Shown: positions 15,114-23,379, counted from the stretch's first letter. The stretch is 34,225 bases of DNA from Bdellovibrionia bacterium (GCA_030432925.1 JAUILT010000030.1:1-34225), one strand, 5' to 3'. Notes: generated by a model not told the origin, from the letters alone. A program made the numbers and translations.

Positions 15114-16862
15114 ATGATTGACCTTAAAATGCTTTTTGCACTTTTACTTTTTTCTACCATTTCGACCTCTCAGGCCCGATCCCCATTAGAGCCGGTGAAG
15201 ACAGATCACCCTAGGGATACCATGGTGACTTTTATGCAAGCCATGAACGACTATCGTCAAGGGTTAGAAAGTGGCAACACAAAACAGCTCAACCGGATTA
15301 ACGATGCCATTAGAACACTCAACCTCAAAGATCTTCCCGTTATCACAAAAAAAGAACAAGGTAAAAAAGCAGCTATTCTCCTTAAAGAGGTGATTGATCG
15401 AATCATCATCATCCGACCGGAATTCATTCCAAACTCCATCGAAATAGAACGATGGCGCCTAAAGGATACGGAAATTACCATAGCAAAAGTAATGGATGGA
15501 GACCGTACCGGAGAGTTTTTGTTCACGCCTTCCACTGTGGAAAGAGCCGAAGAGTTTTTCGCCAAGGTCAAAGACCTCCCTTACCTGAAAAACAGTGGTC
15601 GAGGAGCTATGTTCCGAGAGTCCTGGGACCTTGAATACTTTCCAAGCTGGGCTCAAAAACAAGTTCTTGGAGTCTGCTATTGGCAGGCCTTAGGGCTGTT
15701 TATAGCCATACTGTTTGGTTTTATCTTAAAAACTCTGGCTGAGTTCATTGTCAAAGGTATCAAGGTTTTTATCACTGAGGAAGAATCGTCATTCAGGTAC
15801 CGGTTCATCCGAGCCCTTGAAAAACCTATTGGTTTACTTATAGCATCTGCCTTCTGGTTTTTTTCTATTCACTACCTACGCTTCGAAGGAGAAAGCCTCG
15901 CACTTTTAACCGGAGTTATTCAAGTTATTCTCGGAATTTCTGTCATCTGGGCCGCCTATCGACTGGTAGACGTCGTCAGCCTGACCCTTCATAAATGGGC
16001 CGATAGAACAGAAAGTGACTTAGATGACCAATTAGTTCCCATGCTCACTAAATCACTACGAATCTTTATTGTGGTTTTTGGGATTTTACTTATTTTTCAA
16101 AACCTAGGCTTCAACGTGATGTCCCTTCTTGCTGGCTTGGGTCTGGGGGGCTTAGCTTTTGCCCTAGCAGCCAAAGACACTGCAGCCAATTTATTTGGCT
16201 CTATTATGATTCTTCTGGATCGCCCTTTCCGAGTGGGAGATTGGATCAGAAATTCCTCTGTGGAGGGAACTGTCGAACATATTGGTTTTCGATCCACACG
16301 CATCCGGACGTTCTATAACTCCCTGATCTCTATTCCTAACTCAATATTGGCCACAACCAATATTGATAACATGGGTTTGAGAGAGTATCGCCGTGTACGA
16401 GCAGATCTTGGAGTGACTTATGACACTCCTCCTGAAAAAATTGAGGCCTTCATTGAGGGAATCAAAAATATTATTCAAGCCAACCCCTCTACTCGCAAAG
16501 ACTACTTTCACGTAGTGTTTAATGGCTACGGCTCCTTCAGCTTAGATATCATGGTCTATTACTTTCTGACAGTTCCTGACTGGACAGATGAACTCATTGA
16601 AAAACAAAATATTTTCCTGGAGATTCTGAGACTCGCCCATAACCTGGAGGTGGATTTTGCCTATCCAACCCAAACTCTACACATGGAGACCTTTCCAGAA
16701 AAAGCCCCTACAGTTATCAGACATGAAAGTTGGACTAAAGAACAAATCCGCTCTACAGCTGCAGGGTTTGCCAAGGGAGGTGCTCTTGCAAAACCAAGAG
16801 GCCTTGGGATTTTTAAACGTCCCTTTGGGCAGACGGCCCTCCCCGGAGACGATGATCAGTAG
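15114..16862 (+). CDS. MscS family mechanosensitive channel
   Basis: A 582-residue inner-membrane channel. It has a signal peptide, a periplasmic helical domain of about 165 residues, several transmembrane helices, and the MscS core. The pore helix is recognisable as LLAGLGLGGLAFALAAKDTAANLFGS split by its usual glycine/alanine packing, followed by the beta domain with RPFRVGDWI, VEHIGFRSTRIRT and IPNSIL. The C-terminal 60 residues are a basic tail. Such channels release solutes on osmotic downshock; the periplasmic extension is like larger MscS/MscM types. AGGAG before ATG 15114 sets the start, removing the 12 residues that overlap the preceding gene. Confidence 0.9.
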   Translation: MIDLKMLFALLLFSTISTSQARSPLEPVKTDHPRDTMVTFMQAMNDYRQGLESGNTKQLNRINDAIRTLNLKDLPVITKKEQGKKAAILLKEVIDRIIIIRPEFIPNSIEIERWRLKDTEITIAKVMDGDRTGEFLFTPSTVERAEEFFAKVKDLPYLKNSGRGAMFRESWDLEYFPSWAQKQVLGVCYWQALGLFIAILFGFILKTLAEFIVKGIKVFITEEESSFRYRFIRALEKPIGLLIASAFWFFSIHYLRFEGESLALLTGVIQVILGISVIWAAYRLVDVVSLTLHKWADRTESDLDDQLVPMLTKSLRIFIVVFGILLIFQNLGFNVMSLLAGLGLGGLAFALAAKDTAANLFGSIMILLDRPFRVGDWIRNSSVEGTVEHIGFRSTRIRTFYNSLISIPNSILATTNIDNMGLREYRRVRADLGVTYDTPPEKIEAFIEGIKNIIQANPSTRKDYFHVVFNGYGSFSLDIMVYYFLTVPDWTDELIEKQNIFLEILRLAHNLEVDFAYPTQTLHMETFPEKAPTVIRHESWTKEQIRSTAAGFAKGGALAKPRGLGIFKRPFGQTALPGDDDQ

Positions 16863-16926
16863 ATTCTATTGACTCATTGGGCAGATAATGATTACTTTTC
16901 CCGATAAAATAAGGAGGAGAGAACCC

Positions 16927-17412
16927 ATGCCCTCATTTGATATAGTTTCTAAAGTAGACCTTCAAGAAGTAGAAAACGGCGTCAATCAAGCTAAGGGTGA
17001 AATCGCTAACCGTTATGACTTCAAAGGCAGTAACACTGAACTGAACTGGGACAAGGCCACTATCAGTTACAAATCTAATGATGACTACAAAATGAATGCC
17101 ATCAAAGATATCCTTCAGACAAAACTGCACCGAAGGGGCGTGGATATTTCTTCCCTTAAGTTTTCTGATATTGACCAAGTAGGTGGAATGCTCATGAAGC
17201 AAGAGGTTTCACTCGTTCAGGGAATTGACCGGGAAACAGCCAAAAAGATCAACTCCTCCATAAAAGAATCTAAACTGAAAGTGCAAACTCAGGTCAACAA
17301 CGACAAGATCACAGTATCCTCCAAGAGCATTGATACTCTTCAAGAATGTATCTCTTGGATAAAGTCCAAAGACTTTGGTCAGCCCTTACAGTTTGAAAAT
17401 ATGCGCAAATGA
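16927..17412 (+). CDS. yajQ: YajQ family nucleotide-binding protein
   Basis: A 161-residue cytosolic protein with two ferredoxin-like domains. The N-terminus MPSFDIVSKVDLQEV and the segments EIANRYDFKGS, LHRRGVD and VQGIDRETAKKI are diagnostic of YajQ. Members of the family bind nucleotides, and in Xanthomonas a YajQ protein is a c-di-GMP effector. AAGGAGG nine bases before ATG 16927 decides the start. It converges with a PilZ-domain gene, the other probable c-di-GMP receptor in this stretch, and the gap holds only copy 3 of the TATACC motif. Confidence 0.93.
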   Translation: MPSFDIVSKVDLQEVENGVNQAKGEIANRYDFKGSNTELNWDKATISYKSNDDYKMNAIKDILQTKLHRRGVDISSLKFSDIDQVGGMLMKQEVSLVQGIDRETAKKINSSIKESKLKVQTQVNNDKITVSSKSIDTLQECISWIKSKDFGQPLQFENMRK

Positions 17413-17427
17413 TTGTTTGATCGTATC

Positions 17428-17445
17428 TATACCGATCTGATTTGA
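17428..17445 (+). repeat. TATACC interspersed motif, copy 3
   Basis: TATACCGATCTGATTTGA, followed by GTTAG. It ends one base before the reverse-strand stop codon (17447-17449) of the PilZ gene and 15 bases after the yajQ stop, so it makes up most of the convergent gap. Confidence 0.8.
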
Positions 17446-17446
17446 G

Positions 17447-18154
17447 TTAGGCCGCCAACCACTTATCAAAGTGCACTTCTTCTTCTTTTTTCTGGAGCGG
17501 CAGTATTTCAAGGCGCACCCGATAGTTAGGGTCCTGATCTTCAACAATAGAACAGGTCACCTCAATAGCCTGTTTGCGAGAGCTATCGATAATTTTTACC
17601 TGCAGATAGCCCACCACCCATCGAGGAAGAGGCTCCGTTAAAAGAATACCTCCTACAGATATATCTTTACTAAAAGAAGTAAAAGTCTGGCCATCCTTAC
17701 CAGTTACCTGAATCTTCATCTGTTTTTTGTAACGAGTAAAATTGCGTTTGACAAATCGCTTAAGCAGACCTGAGGCCGTTCCTGTTTTGCTCTCTAGCAC
17801 TTCAATATCCAAATCATTGCTATTGATATCAAAGTCACCTGTAGTTAGATCTTTGAACCTCCGCTCCATAGGCTCTTTATCGGAGTCAATAATCATAGAG
17901 TCTGTCATTGTTCCCGTTCGAACAGTCTCTACATCGGGAATGGGACCGTCCACTGTTCGGCTGATGGGTTCCATGAGCTGGTCTACTTCGCAGAGCTCTT
18001 TCCAGATATCCCAACCCTCTAACCAGACCATCCAGTCAACAAGCTCCTCTTTAGGCTGTGTTGTCACAAGAACACGCACCTCATTCAGAGTCAGCCCCTG
18101 AATGAACTCCCCACGAGACTTACAATAGAGACACCAAAGATTTTCCTTTGAAAT
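17447..18154 (-). CDS. PilZ domain protein with N-terminal GYF_2-like domain; probable ATT start
   Basis: About 235 residues when read from ATT 18154. The C-terminal 100 residues are a PilZ domain with RNFTRYKKQ and the DISVGGILL loop, so c-di-GMP binding is likely, though the first arginine motif is loose. The N-terminal 55 residues (ENLWCLYCKSRG...LTLNEVRVL...VWLEGWDIWKEL) resemble a GYF_2 (DUF4339) domain and are cut if the first usual codon, GTG 18079, is taken as start. AGGAGG (18160-18165) lies five bases before the ATT and overlaps the stop of the upstream coiled-coil gene. No ATG, GTG or TTG lies nearer in frame. The gene is therefore coupled to the one upstream. Confidence 0.75.
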   Translation of the reverse strand: MSKENLWCLYCKSRGEFIQGLTLNEVRVLVTTQPKEELVDWMVWLEGWDIWKELCEVDQLMEPISRTVDGPIPDVETVRTGTMTDSMIIDSDKEPMERRFKDLTTGDFDINSNDLDIEVLESKTGTASGLLKRFVKRNFTRYKKQMKIQVTGKDGQTFTSFSKDISVGGILLTEPLPRWVVGYLQVKIIDSSRKQAIEVTCSIVEDQDPNYRVRLEILPLQKKEEEVHFDKWLAA

Positions 18155-18163
18155 AACAGCCTC

Positions 18164-19339
18164 CTACTTCAAACATCTTTTCGACATATAGGCCGCTTTC
18201 TTATGCACATAAACTTTATTCCAAGATTTATTATACGGCTTGGCATATATATTTATTCCAGCTTTGGCCTGTGTAATAACAGGAGCCTTAGAGCTAGGAG
18301 CCCGTCGGATGTTGCAATTTTTAGAAACTTTCATCTTTGAGGCCTTGGATTTAAGATTTAACTTCACATTGTTGGATGCCCTTTTATCAGCATACTGACT
18401 AGCATCTTGCTGAGCTTTGGCAGCACCAATACGAGCACTGGCCTCAAACTTCTCTGCATTATTCATACGGTCTTTGGCAGCTAAGCCTCTTTGAGTGAGA
18501 TGACTTTTCTTTTCTGCAGTCTTACTCTTTTGTATTTTCATTGCCATCTCAGCTTCTGCAGCCCTTCGACGAGCCTGCTCTGCCTCTGCTTCTGCAATGA
18601 CAACTTCTTCATTGAGACGATCCACCTCTTTTTTGGCACTACGCATTTGCGAACGATATTTGTTTTCATTCTTTTTATGCTTGTCCATCTGATCCTTGTA
18701 TTTTCCAATTTCAGATTTGATACGCTGAGCCTCTTTAACCTCTTTCTTTTTTAAATTCTCCAACTTTATTTGGGCCTTTTTTTCTTCCTCCCTCGCAGAC
18801 TCCAACTGCTTTAAAGCGAGAGTTTTGTCATCTTTGAGATTTCTCATACGATCTTCAACTTCGCGGTGTTCACCCATAACCTTAGCCGTGGCATCTTTTT
18901 TCTCGGCTTCCGCTTTCTTCAACTGAGCCACTTCGTCTTGAGCAACTTTTAACTCCTGCTGTTTTTTAACAATACGAGCTTCGTACTCCCTGTACTGCTC
19001 CTCCGCTTTTTTAATTTGCTCTTCCAAATTATTTTCCTGCTTTTTCAAAGAAGAGATCTCTTTTTCGGCCTCGGCAATCCGAGCGTTGGCATCTCTTAGC
19101 TTGGTTTTGGCTTTGGACTTTGCGGCTTCAGCACGACTTTTGGCTTCTTCTACATCTCGCTTTTTTTGAACTCGAGTGGCTTCGGCTTCTCGAGCCCGCT
19201 CAATGGCAGCCTCCGACTCTGCCATAGCGTCTTCCATTTCTGTTTCAACATCTAATAAGTCCTCCTGAGCAAAGGTCTGTACAGATGGGTTCATTAACAA
19301 TATGAGCAGCAAGGCTGCAGTCCAGTTTATATACTTCAT
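18164..19339 (-). CDS. Exported long coiled-coil protein with C-terminal SH3-like domain
   Basis: A 391-residue protein with a signal peptide (cleavage near TFAQE). From about residue 30 to 300 it is an almost unbroken, highly charged coiled coil rich in Ala, Glu, Lys and Arg. Residues about 335-391 (SKNCNIRRAPSS, ITQAKAGINIY, WNKVYVHKKAAYM) form a bacterial SH3-like domain with two cysteines, as used to bind peptidoglycan or peptides. It could be a periplasmic spacer or a scaffold between wall and membrane. Its stop overlaps the ribosome site of the PilZ gene, so the two are one transcript. The function is unknown. Confidence 0.78.
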   Translation of the reverse strand: MKYINWTAALLLILLMNPSVQTFAQEDLLDVETEMEDAMAESEAAIERAREAEATRVQKKRDVEEAKSRAEAAKSKAKTKLRDANARIAEAEKEISSLKKQENNLEEQIKKAEEQYREYEARIVKKQQELKVAQDEVAQLKKAEAEKKDATAKVMGEHREVEDRMRNLKDDKTLALKQLESAREEEKKAQIKLENLKKKEVKEAQRIKSEIGKYKDQMDKHKKNENKYRSQMRSAKKEVDRLNEEVVIAEAEAEQARRRAAEAEMAMKIQKSKTAEKKSHLTQRGLAAKDRMNNAEKFEASARIGAAKAQQDASQYADKRASNNVKLNLKSKASKMKVSKNCNIRRAPSSKAPVITQAKAGINIYAKPYNKSWNKVYVHKKAAYMSKRCLK

Positions 19340-19540
19340 GAGAACTCACTCCTCTTCGATTCCCAACCACTTATCGGCAGTCTGACCAAAGTCTTAAAAT
19401 GACGCGAAGTATTATTTTTAACTTCTCATTGAGAGACACTCACAATATAGAAATTACAAACAGTAGGTGTCTTTTGGAACCGTTACCAGGTAAGGATTTG
19501 AGTGGAGCCTTAATATTTTACACCTGAGCCAAAAAAATTA

Positions 19541-19557
19541 TTGGCACTGCTATTGCT
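19541..19557 (+). promoter_or_regulatory. Sigma-54 (RpoN) promoter
   Basis: TTGGCACTGCTATTGCT matches the RpoN consensus YTGGCACGNNNNTTGCW with one mismatch. The invariant GG (19543-19544) and GC (19555-19556) are separated by exactly ten bases. Initiation is expected near 19567-19568. It faces a terminator only 25 bases further on and no gene in between. No activator-binding site was recognised upstream. Confidence 0.7.
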
Positions 19558-19567
19558 AAATCTAATG

Positions 19568-19627
19568 GCATATCCCCCTTGGCGACCTGGCTTCCCCCTC
19601 CTTTTATATTGTCCAGGTCGCTTTTTT
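19568..19627 (+). ncRNA. Candidate sigma-54-dependent small RNA with C-rich loops
   Basis: A predicted transcript of about 60 nt from the sigma-54 site to the end of a T-run. It has a short single-stranded 5' part with CCCCC (19574-19578), then a 9-bp stem and a 22-base loop with CCCCCTCC (19594-19601). Both C-rich segments are exposed and complementary to Shine-Dalgarno sequences, the design of many trans-acting regulators. The Shine-Dalgarno of the metalloprotease lipoprotein gene (GAGGGGGA, just upstream of 12519) pairs with the loop over eight bases. Alternatively it is a leader attenuator of the amidase gene. Existence of the transcript is inference. Confidence 0.5.
19581..19627 (+). terminator. 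Rho-independent terminator in the amidase leader region
   Basis: GCGACCTGG (19582-19590) pairs perfectly with CCAGGTCGC (19613-19621), and six T follow directly. A G-T wobble extends the stem by one pair. The orientation is plus, yet no plus-strand gene lies between it and the divergent start at 19339, which implies a short transcript. Confidence 0.8.
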
Positions 19628-19723
19628 AAACTCTTCAGCGCTCTTATTGCGTACTAGGACCAAAGCTGAGATTTCTGCTGAGGCATAGAGACCTCCCCCT
19701 CCCTGCAAGGTAAAATCAAGAAT

Positions 19724-20503
19724 ATGTATAACCAAATGAGAGGATCTATTTTAGGTCTGTTATTACTGATCTCACCCACCATCACTGCCCGTCCCATGCA
19801 TGTGGTGATTGACCCTGGTCATGGTGGATATGATACTGGTGCGACTCGAGGTCAACTCAATGAGGCTGAGGTTGTCTTGAATATCTCCCACTATCTACGA
19901 AGGCTTTTACAGGGAGACGCTCGATTTCAGGTTTCTATGACTCGCACTTCGCAGAAGTTTGTTCGTCTTTCTCAGAGAGCTCAGTTGGCCAACCATAAAG
20001 AGGCCGATCTGTTTTTAAGTATTCATGCCAATGCCTCGCCAGACTCTAGAGCCCGTGGACTGGAGGTGTATTTTCAAAACCAATTGCCTCCAGACGAAGA
20101 ATCCATGTATCTCGCCAATCTAGAGCATGAAGGCCATAAGGAAGACGAACGCTATTCCAACAGAGATGAACTTCAGGGTCTACAAATTCCTGTCTCTACA
20201 ACTCCCGAAGTTAAAAATATCCTTAAAGATTTGATCCGTGGACACCGCGTTCGAGAGAGCAGTCTTCTGGCGCAAAATGTTGTGAAACACTGGACAGGGA
20301 GTCGAAAATCCCAACAGCACTCTGTTCTACAAGCCCCATTTTTTGTAGTGTCCAACGTAAATATGCCTTCTGTTCTCGTTGAAGTTGGTTTTGTTTCCAA
20401 TAAAAAAGAGGCTCGTCAGCTATCCACGGCGTCCTACCAAAAGTCCATAGCCAGAAACCTCTATCAAAGCTTGGTGGATTTTAAAGAATCAATGGACAAA
20501 TGA
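19724..20503 (+). CDS. N-acetylmuramoyl-L-alanine amidase (Amidase_3)
   Basis: A 259-residue exported zinc amidase that removes stem peptides from peptidoglycan. After a signal peptide (residues 1-22) it shows the Amidase_3 signatures: VIDPGHGGYDTGA with the first zinc histidine, the glutamate of LNEAEVVLNIS, DLFLSIHANAS with the second histidine, and the C-terminal SVLVEVGFVSNKKEA with the catalytic glutamate. It has no AMIN or LysM domain, so the signal for septal placement is missing. The ATG at 19724 or the one at 19736 may start it; AAGG lies rather far upstream. It is followed 24 bases later by rph. Confidence 0.9.
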   Translation: MYNQMRGSILGLLLLISPTITARPMHVVIDPGHGGYDTGATRGQLNEAEVVLNISHYLRRLLQGDARFQVSMTRTSQKFVRLSQRAQLANHKEADLFLSIHANASPDSRARGLEVYFQNQLPPDEESMYLANLEHEGHKEDERYSNRDELQGLQIPVSTTPEVKNILKDLIRGHRVRESSLLAQNVVKHWTGSRKSQQHSVLQAPFFVVSNVNMPSVLVEVGFVSNKKEARQLSTASYQKSIARNLYQSLVDFKESMDK

Positions 20504-20527
20504 AGATCCCCCACCTAAATTGAGCCC

Positions 20528-21259
20528 ATGCGAGCCGACAACAGAAATAATAATGAAATTCGCCCTATAACAATAACTCCGGAAATCCTACGCTACGCTG
20601 AGGGCAGTGTGGATATCAGCTTTGGTAATACCCGAGTGATTTGCTCTGCCTCAGTGGAGTCTCAGGTACCTAAATGGATGCAAGGGTCTGGAAAAGGCTG
20701 GATATCTGCTGAATATGGCATGCTCCCACGATCCACACATACGCGTATCCGGAGAGATAAGGCCATAAATAGTGGACGCTCCCAAGAAATTTCACGGCTG
20801 ATTGGACGATCCTTGCGCTCCTGTGTGGACTTGAAGGCTCTTGGCGAAAAACAGGTGCAGGTGGACTGTGACGTCATACAAGCTGACGGAGGAACAAGAA
20901 CAGCGGCTGTAACTGGAGGTTTTATGGCACTGGCACTGGCCTTGAACTTTTTGAAAGAGCAGGGTGAGTTAAAAGAAATTCCTTTAAAAAACTATGTAGC
21001 TGCCACAAGTATAGGACTTCAAGGCGATGAGATTCTTCTCGACCTCAACTACGAAGAAGACTTCAGTTGCGGCGCAGATACTAACTTTGTTGTCGACAGT
21101 GATAAAAATTTTGTTGAAATTCAAGGAACCGCTGAAGGACAGACAATCCGTCGCGACACCATGGAAAATATGATGGACCTGGCTCTTGAAGGTTGCCAAC
21201 AACTGTTTTTAAAACAGGCCGAGTTTATCGGGGACTTTTTTCCTCTGAAAGGCCTTTAA
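20528..21259 (+). CDS. rph: Ribonuclease PH
   Basis: A 243-residue phosphate-dependent 3'-5' exonuclease that trims tRNA 3' ends. The family pattern is complete: MRADNRNNNEIRPITITP, EGSVDISFGNTRVICSASVE, GKGWISAEYGMLPRSTHTR, SQEISRLIGRSLR, and VDCDVIQADGGTRTAAVTGG. Its length matches bacterial RNase PH. The rdgB gene starts three bases after its stop, a common pairing. Confidence 0.95.
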   Translation: MRADNRNNNEIRPITITPEILRYAEGSVDISFGNTRVICSASVESQVPKWMQGSGKGWISAEYGMLPRSTHTRIRRDKAINSGRSQEISRLIGRSLRSCVDLKALGEKQVQVDCDVIQADGGTRTAAVTGGFMALALALNFLKEQGELKEIPLKNYVAATSIGLQGDEILLDLNYEEDFSCGADTNFVVDSDKNFVEIQGTAEGQTIRRDTMENMMDLALEGCQQLFLKQAEFIGDFFPLKGL

Positions 21260-21262
21260 ATA

Positions 21263-21847
21263 ATGATGGAAATTTGGGTGGCCACCTCTAACAAAGGCAA
21301 ACTCAATGAGTTTCGAAACCTGCTCCTGGACAAAGGGGTTTCAGTAAAGTCCTGCTCGGATCTACCTACTTATGCCTCCCCCATTGAGGACGGAGATAGT
21401 TTTGAAGCCAATGCCCGAATCAAAGCCCGCTCTATGGCGGCTATCAAAAAAGGCTGCTGGGTTGTTGGTGAAGACAGTGGCCTCGAGGTTGATGGTTTAG
21501 GTAAAAATCCTGGTATTTACTCTGCTCGGTATGCCGGAGATCATGCTTCTGATGGTGAAAACAATGCTAAAGTTCTAAAGATGCTCAAAATTCGAAGTCC
21601 CCTGGCACGAGAGGCTCGTTTTCGCTGTGTTATGGTTGCCTACTCTCCTCAGGGTGAAGAGTTTGTCTTTGACGGTACCGTTGAAGGAACGATTTCTGAA
21701 AAAGTTCAGGGCTCTGAGGGTTTTGGCTATGACGTGATTTTTATTCCTGAAGGAGAAATCAAAACATTTGCTGAGTTGGGACAGGTCTTCAAAAATAAAA
21801 TCTCTCACCGATCCCAAGCCATTCGGAAGTTTCGTGAAATCCTTTAA
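21263..21847 (+). CDS. rdgB: XTP/dITP pyrophosphatase (RdgB/HAM1)
   Basis: A 194-residue house-cleaning enzyme that hydrolyses non-canonical purine triphosphates. Signatures are ATSNKGKLNEFRNLL at the N-terminus, GEDSGLEVDGL with the metal-binding residues, GIYSARYAG, GFGYDVIFIPEG and the C-terminal SHRSQAIRKF. Two adjacent ATG codons (21263, 21266) are possible starts. The stop codon overlaps copy 4 of the TATACC motif, and the next gene converges. Confidence 0.94.
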   Translation: MMEIWVATSNKGKLNEFRNLLLDKGVSVKSCSDLPTYASPIEDGDSFEANARIKARSMAAIKKGCWVVGEDSGLEVDGLGKNPGIYSARYAGDHASDGENNAKVLKMLKIRSPLAREARFRCVMVAYSPQGEEFVFDGTVEGTISEKVQGSEGFGYDVIFIPEGEIKTFAELGQVFKNKISHRSQAIRKFREIL

Positions 21848-21863
21848 TACCGATCTGATAGAA
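21846..21863 (+). repeat. TATACC interspersed motif, copy 4 (degenerate 3' end)
   Basis: AATACCGATCTGATAGAA, which keeps the ATACCGATCTGAT core and diverges after it. It overlaps the stop codon of rdgB (21845-21847) and lies in a convergent gap. Confidence 0.6.
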
Positions 21864-21916
21864 CTGATCATAGCACCAGTGCAACTTATCTGACGTCACA
21901 CTAGTACACTGTAAAT

Positions 21917-22288
21917 TTAGCTTTCCAAATGCTGTCTTGAGCGATAAATCACCATATCATCAAGAGAGGCAAAAATATCAATCTGCCGTTTGATCTTTTC
22001 GGTAGGAGCAACCAAGGCCAGCCGCGCATCGCTAGCTTTTAATGTATCAGCGACCTCAGCCATCAGCTTAATAAAGGGAATGCCCAAAAACTCCACTTTT
22101 TCTAAATTGATTGCCAACCCATGAGCATGCTTATTAGCCAATCCCAAAAGTGCATTTTTAACATTGCCATAATTGAACGAATCCACCCGCCCCTCCAGGG
22201 AGAACAAATGGAAGGGCCCCACCTCCTCGATAGTGAATTTTCGAGTGATGGGCTTTTGCTGTATGGGTAGGTCTTGCTGCAAATCCAT
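21917..22288 (-). CDS. STAS domain protein (anti-sigma factor antagonist-like)
   Basis: A 123-residue protein with one STAS domain: FTIEEVGPFHLFSLEGRVDS, LAINLEKVEFLGIPFIKLM and ARLALVAPTEKIKRQIDIF. Family members are SpoIIAA-type regulators that are switched by phosphorylation of a serine in a DSSG motif. Here that position reads LGIPF, with no Ser or Thr, so the usual kinase control cannot act at that site. No anti-sigma kinase gene is next to it. It converges with rdgB. Confidence 0.8.
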   Translation of the reverse strand: MDLQQDLPIQQKPITRKFTIEEVGPFHLFSLEGRVDSFNYGNVKNALLGLANKHAHGLAINLEKVEFLGIPFIKLMAEVADTLKASDARLALVAPTEKIKRQIDIFASLDDMVIYRSRQHLES

Positions 22289-22431
22289 GATCCTTAAATT
22301 ATTTTCATAGTCGTCAAAGTTGTCAATAGCTGCAAAAATTCGTAGGGACCCCTCTCAAGTGCCTGTTGTATTAGCAAGTTTTTTCAACGATTTCTCGACT
22401 TTAGAGGGATTTTATGTAACAAACGTCCCCC

Positions 22432-23379
22432 ATGGAACAAATGAAAATCTTTGCAGGTAATTCCAACTTAGACTTTGCGCATAAAGTTGCTGCGGCTGCA
22501 GGGCTGGAACTTGGCCATTGCGATATTGGTCGCTTTGCTGATGGCGAAGTCCAAGTGGAGATTCATGAAAGTGTGCGAGGGGCCAATGTCTTTGTGATTC
22601 AAAGCACCTGCCCTCCTGTAAATGATAATTATATGGAACTGTTTATGATTCTGGACGCTCTACAAAGAGCTTCGGCCAAAGAAATCACCCTGGTCATGCC
22701 CTACTATGGCTATGCCCGGCAAGATCGCAAGGTGGCTCCAAGAGCCCCCATCTCGGCAAAAGCTGTGGCGAAACTGTGCCGTGTGGCTGGAGCCGACCGT
22801 CTTGTGGCTGTAGACCTACACGCAGCTCAGATTCAAGGCTTTTTTGACGGGCCTGTGGATCACCTGTTTGCCATTCCCACTATGGCTCGCTGCTGGCGCG
22901 AAGAAATGGGCCATGGTGAAGAGTTTGTGGTTGTCAGCCCCGATGCTGGGGGAGTGGAAAGGGCGAGGGCTTTTGCCAAACGCATTGAAAGCCCTATTGC
23001 CATTGTGGACAAGCGAAGAACCGGCCCCAACGAGGCCAAGGCGCTGCATTTGATCGGGGATGTAAAAGGAAAAACAGCCATTATTGCTGACGATATGATC
23101 GATACTGCAGGAACTTTGTGCCAGGCTGTTGACAGCCTGCTGAATAATGGGGCAAAAAGGGTGTTTGCTGTAGCAACTCATCCGCTGTTTTCTGGACCGG
23201 CCATCAGCCGCCTGAAGGAAAGCTCTGTTGAGAAAGTTTGGGTGTCTGACACCATTCCGCTCAAACCGGAAGCGGCGCAAGACCCCAAGTTTAAGGTGGT
23301 GAGCTTGGCTCCAGTTGTGGCTGAGGCCATTCGCAGAATTTATACCTATGATTCTGTGAGCGCCCTTTTTGATAATTGA
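22432..23379 (+). CDS. prs: Ribose-phosphate pyrophosphokinase
   Basis: A 315-residue enzyme making PRPP for nucleotide, His and Trp synthesis. Clear signatures are MKIFAGNSNLDFAHKVA, the RFADGEVQVEI and QDRKVAPRAPISAKAVA segments with the ATP and metal sites, VDLHAAQIQGFFDGPVDHL, and the PRPP loop IIADDMIDTAGTL. ATG 22432 or the one nine bases later may be used; neither has a strong ribosome site. It heads the conserved prs-rplY-pth-ychF run. Confidence 0.95.
   Translation: MEQMKIFAGNSNLDFAHKVAAAAGLELGHCDIGRFADGEVQVEIHESVRGANVFVIQSTCPPVNDNYMELFMILDALQRASAKEITLVMPYYGYARQDRKVAPRAPISAKAVAKLCRVAGADRLVAVDLHAAQIQGFFDGPVDHLFAIPTMARCWREEMGHGEEFVVVSPDAGGVERARAFAKRIESPIAIVDKRRTGPNEAKALHLIGDVKGKTAIIADDMIDTAGTLCQAVDSLLNNGAKRVFAVATHPLFSGPAISRLKESSVEKVWVSDTIPLKPEAAQDPKFKVVSLAPVVAEAIRRIYTYDSVSALFDN

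Larger units (their letters stand above)
19340..19723. other. Intergenic region with candidate small RNA locus
   Basis: This 384-base gap between divergent genes holds no open frame of note. It carries a sigma-54-type promoter (19541-19557), a putative 60-nt transcript and a Rho-independent terminator (19581-19627). A further C-rich patch, CCTCCCCCTCCC, lies at 19692-19703 in the leader of the amidase gene. Confidence 0.65.

Noticed and set aside
21891-21898. Perfect palindrome TGACGTCA between rdgB and the STAS gene
   Set aside because: It lies in a convergent gap with no promoter to control, and an 8-bp palindrome is not unusual by chance.
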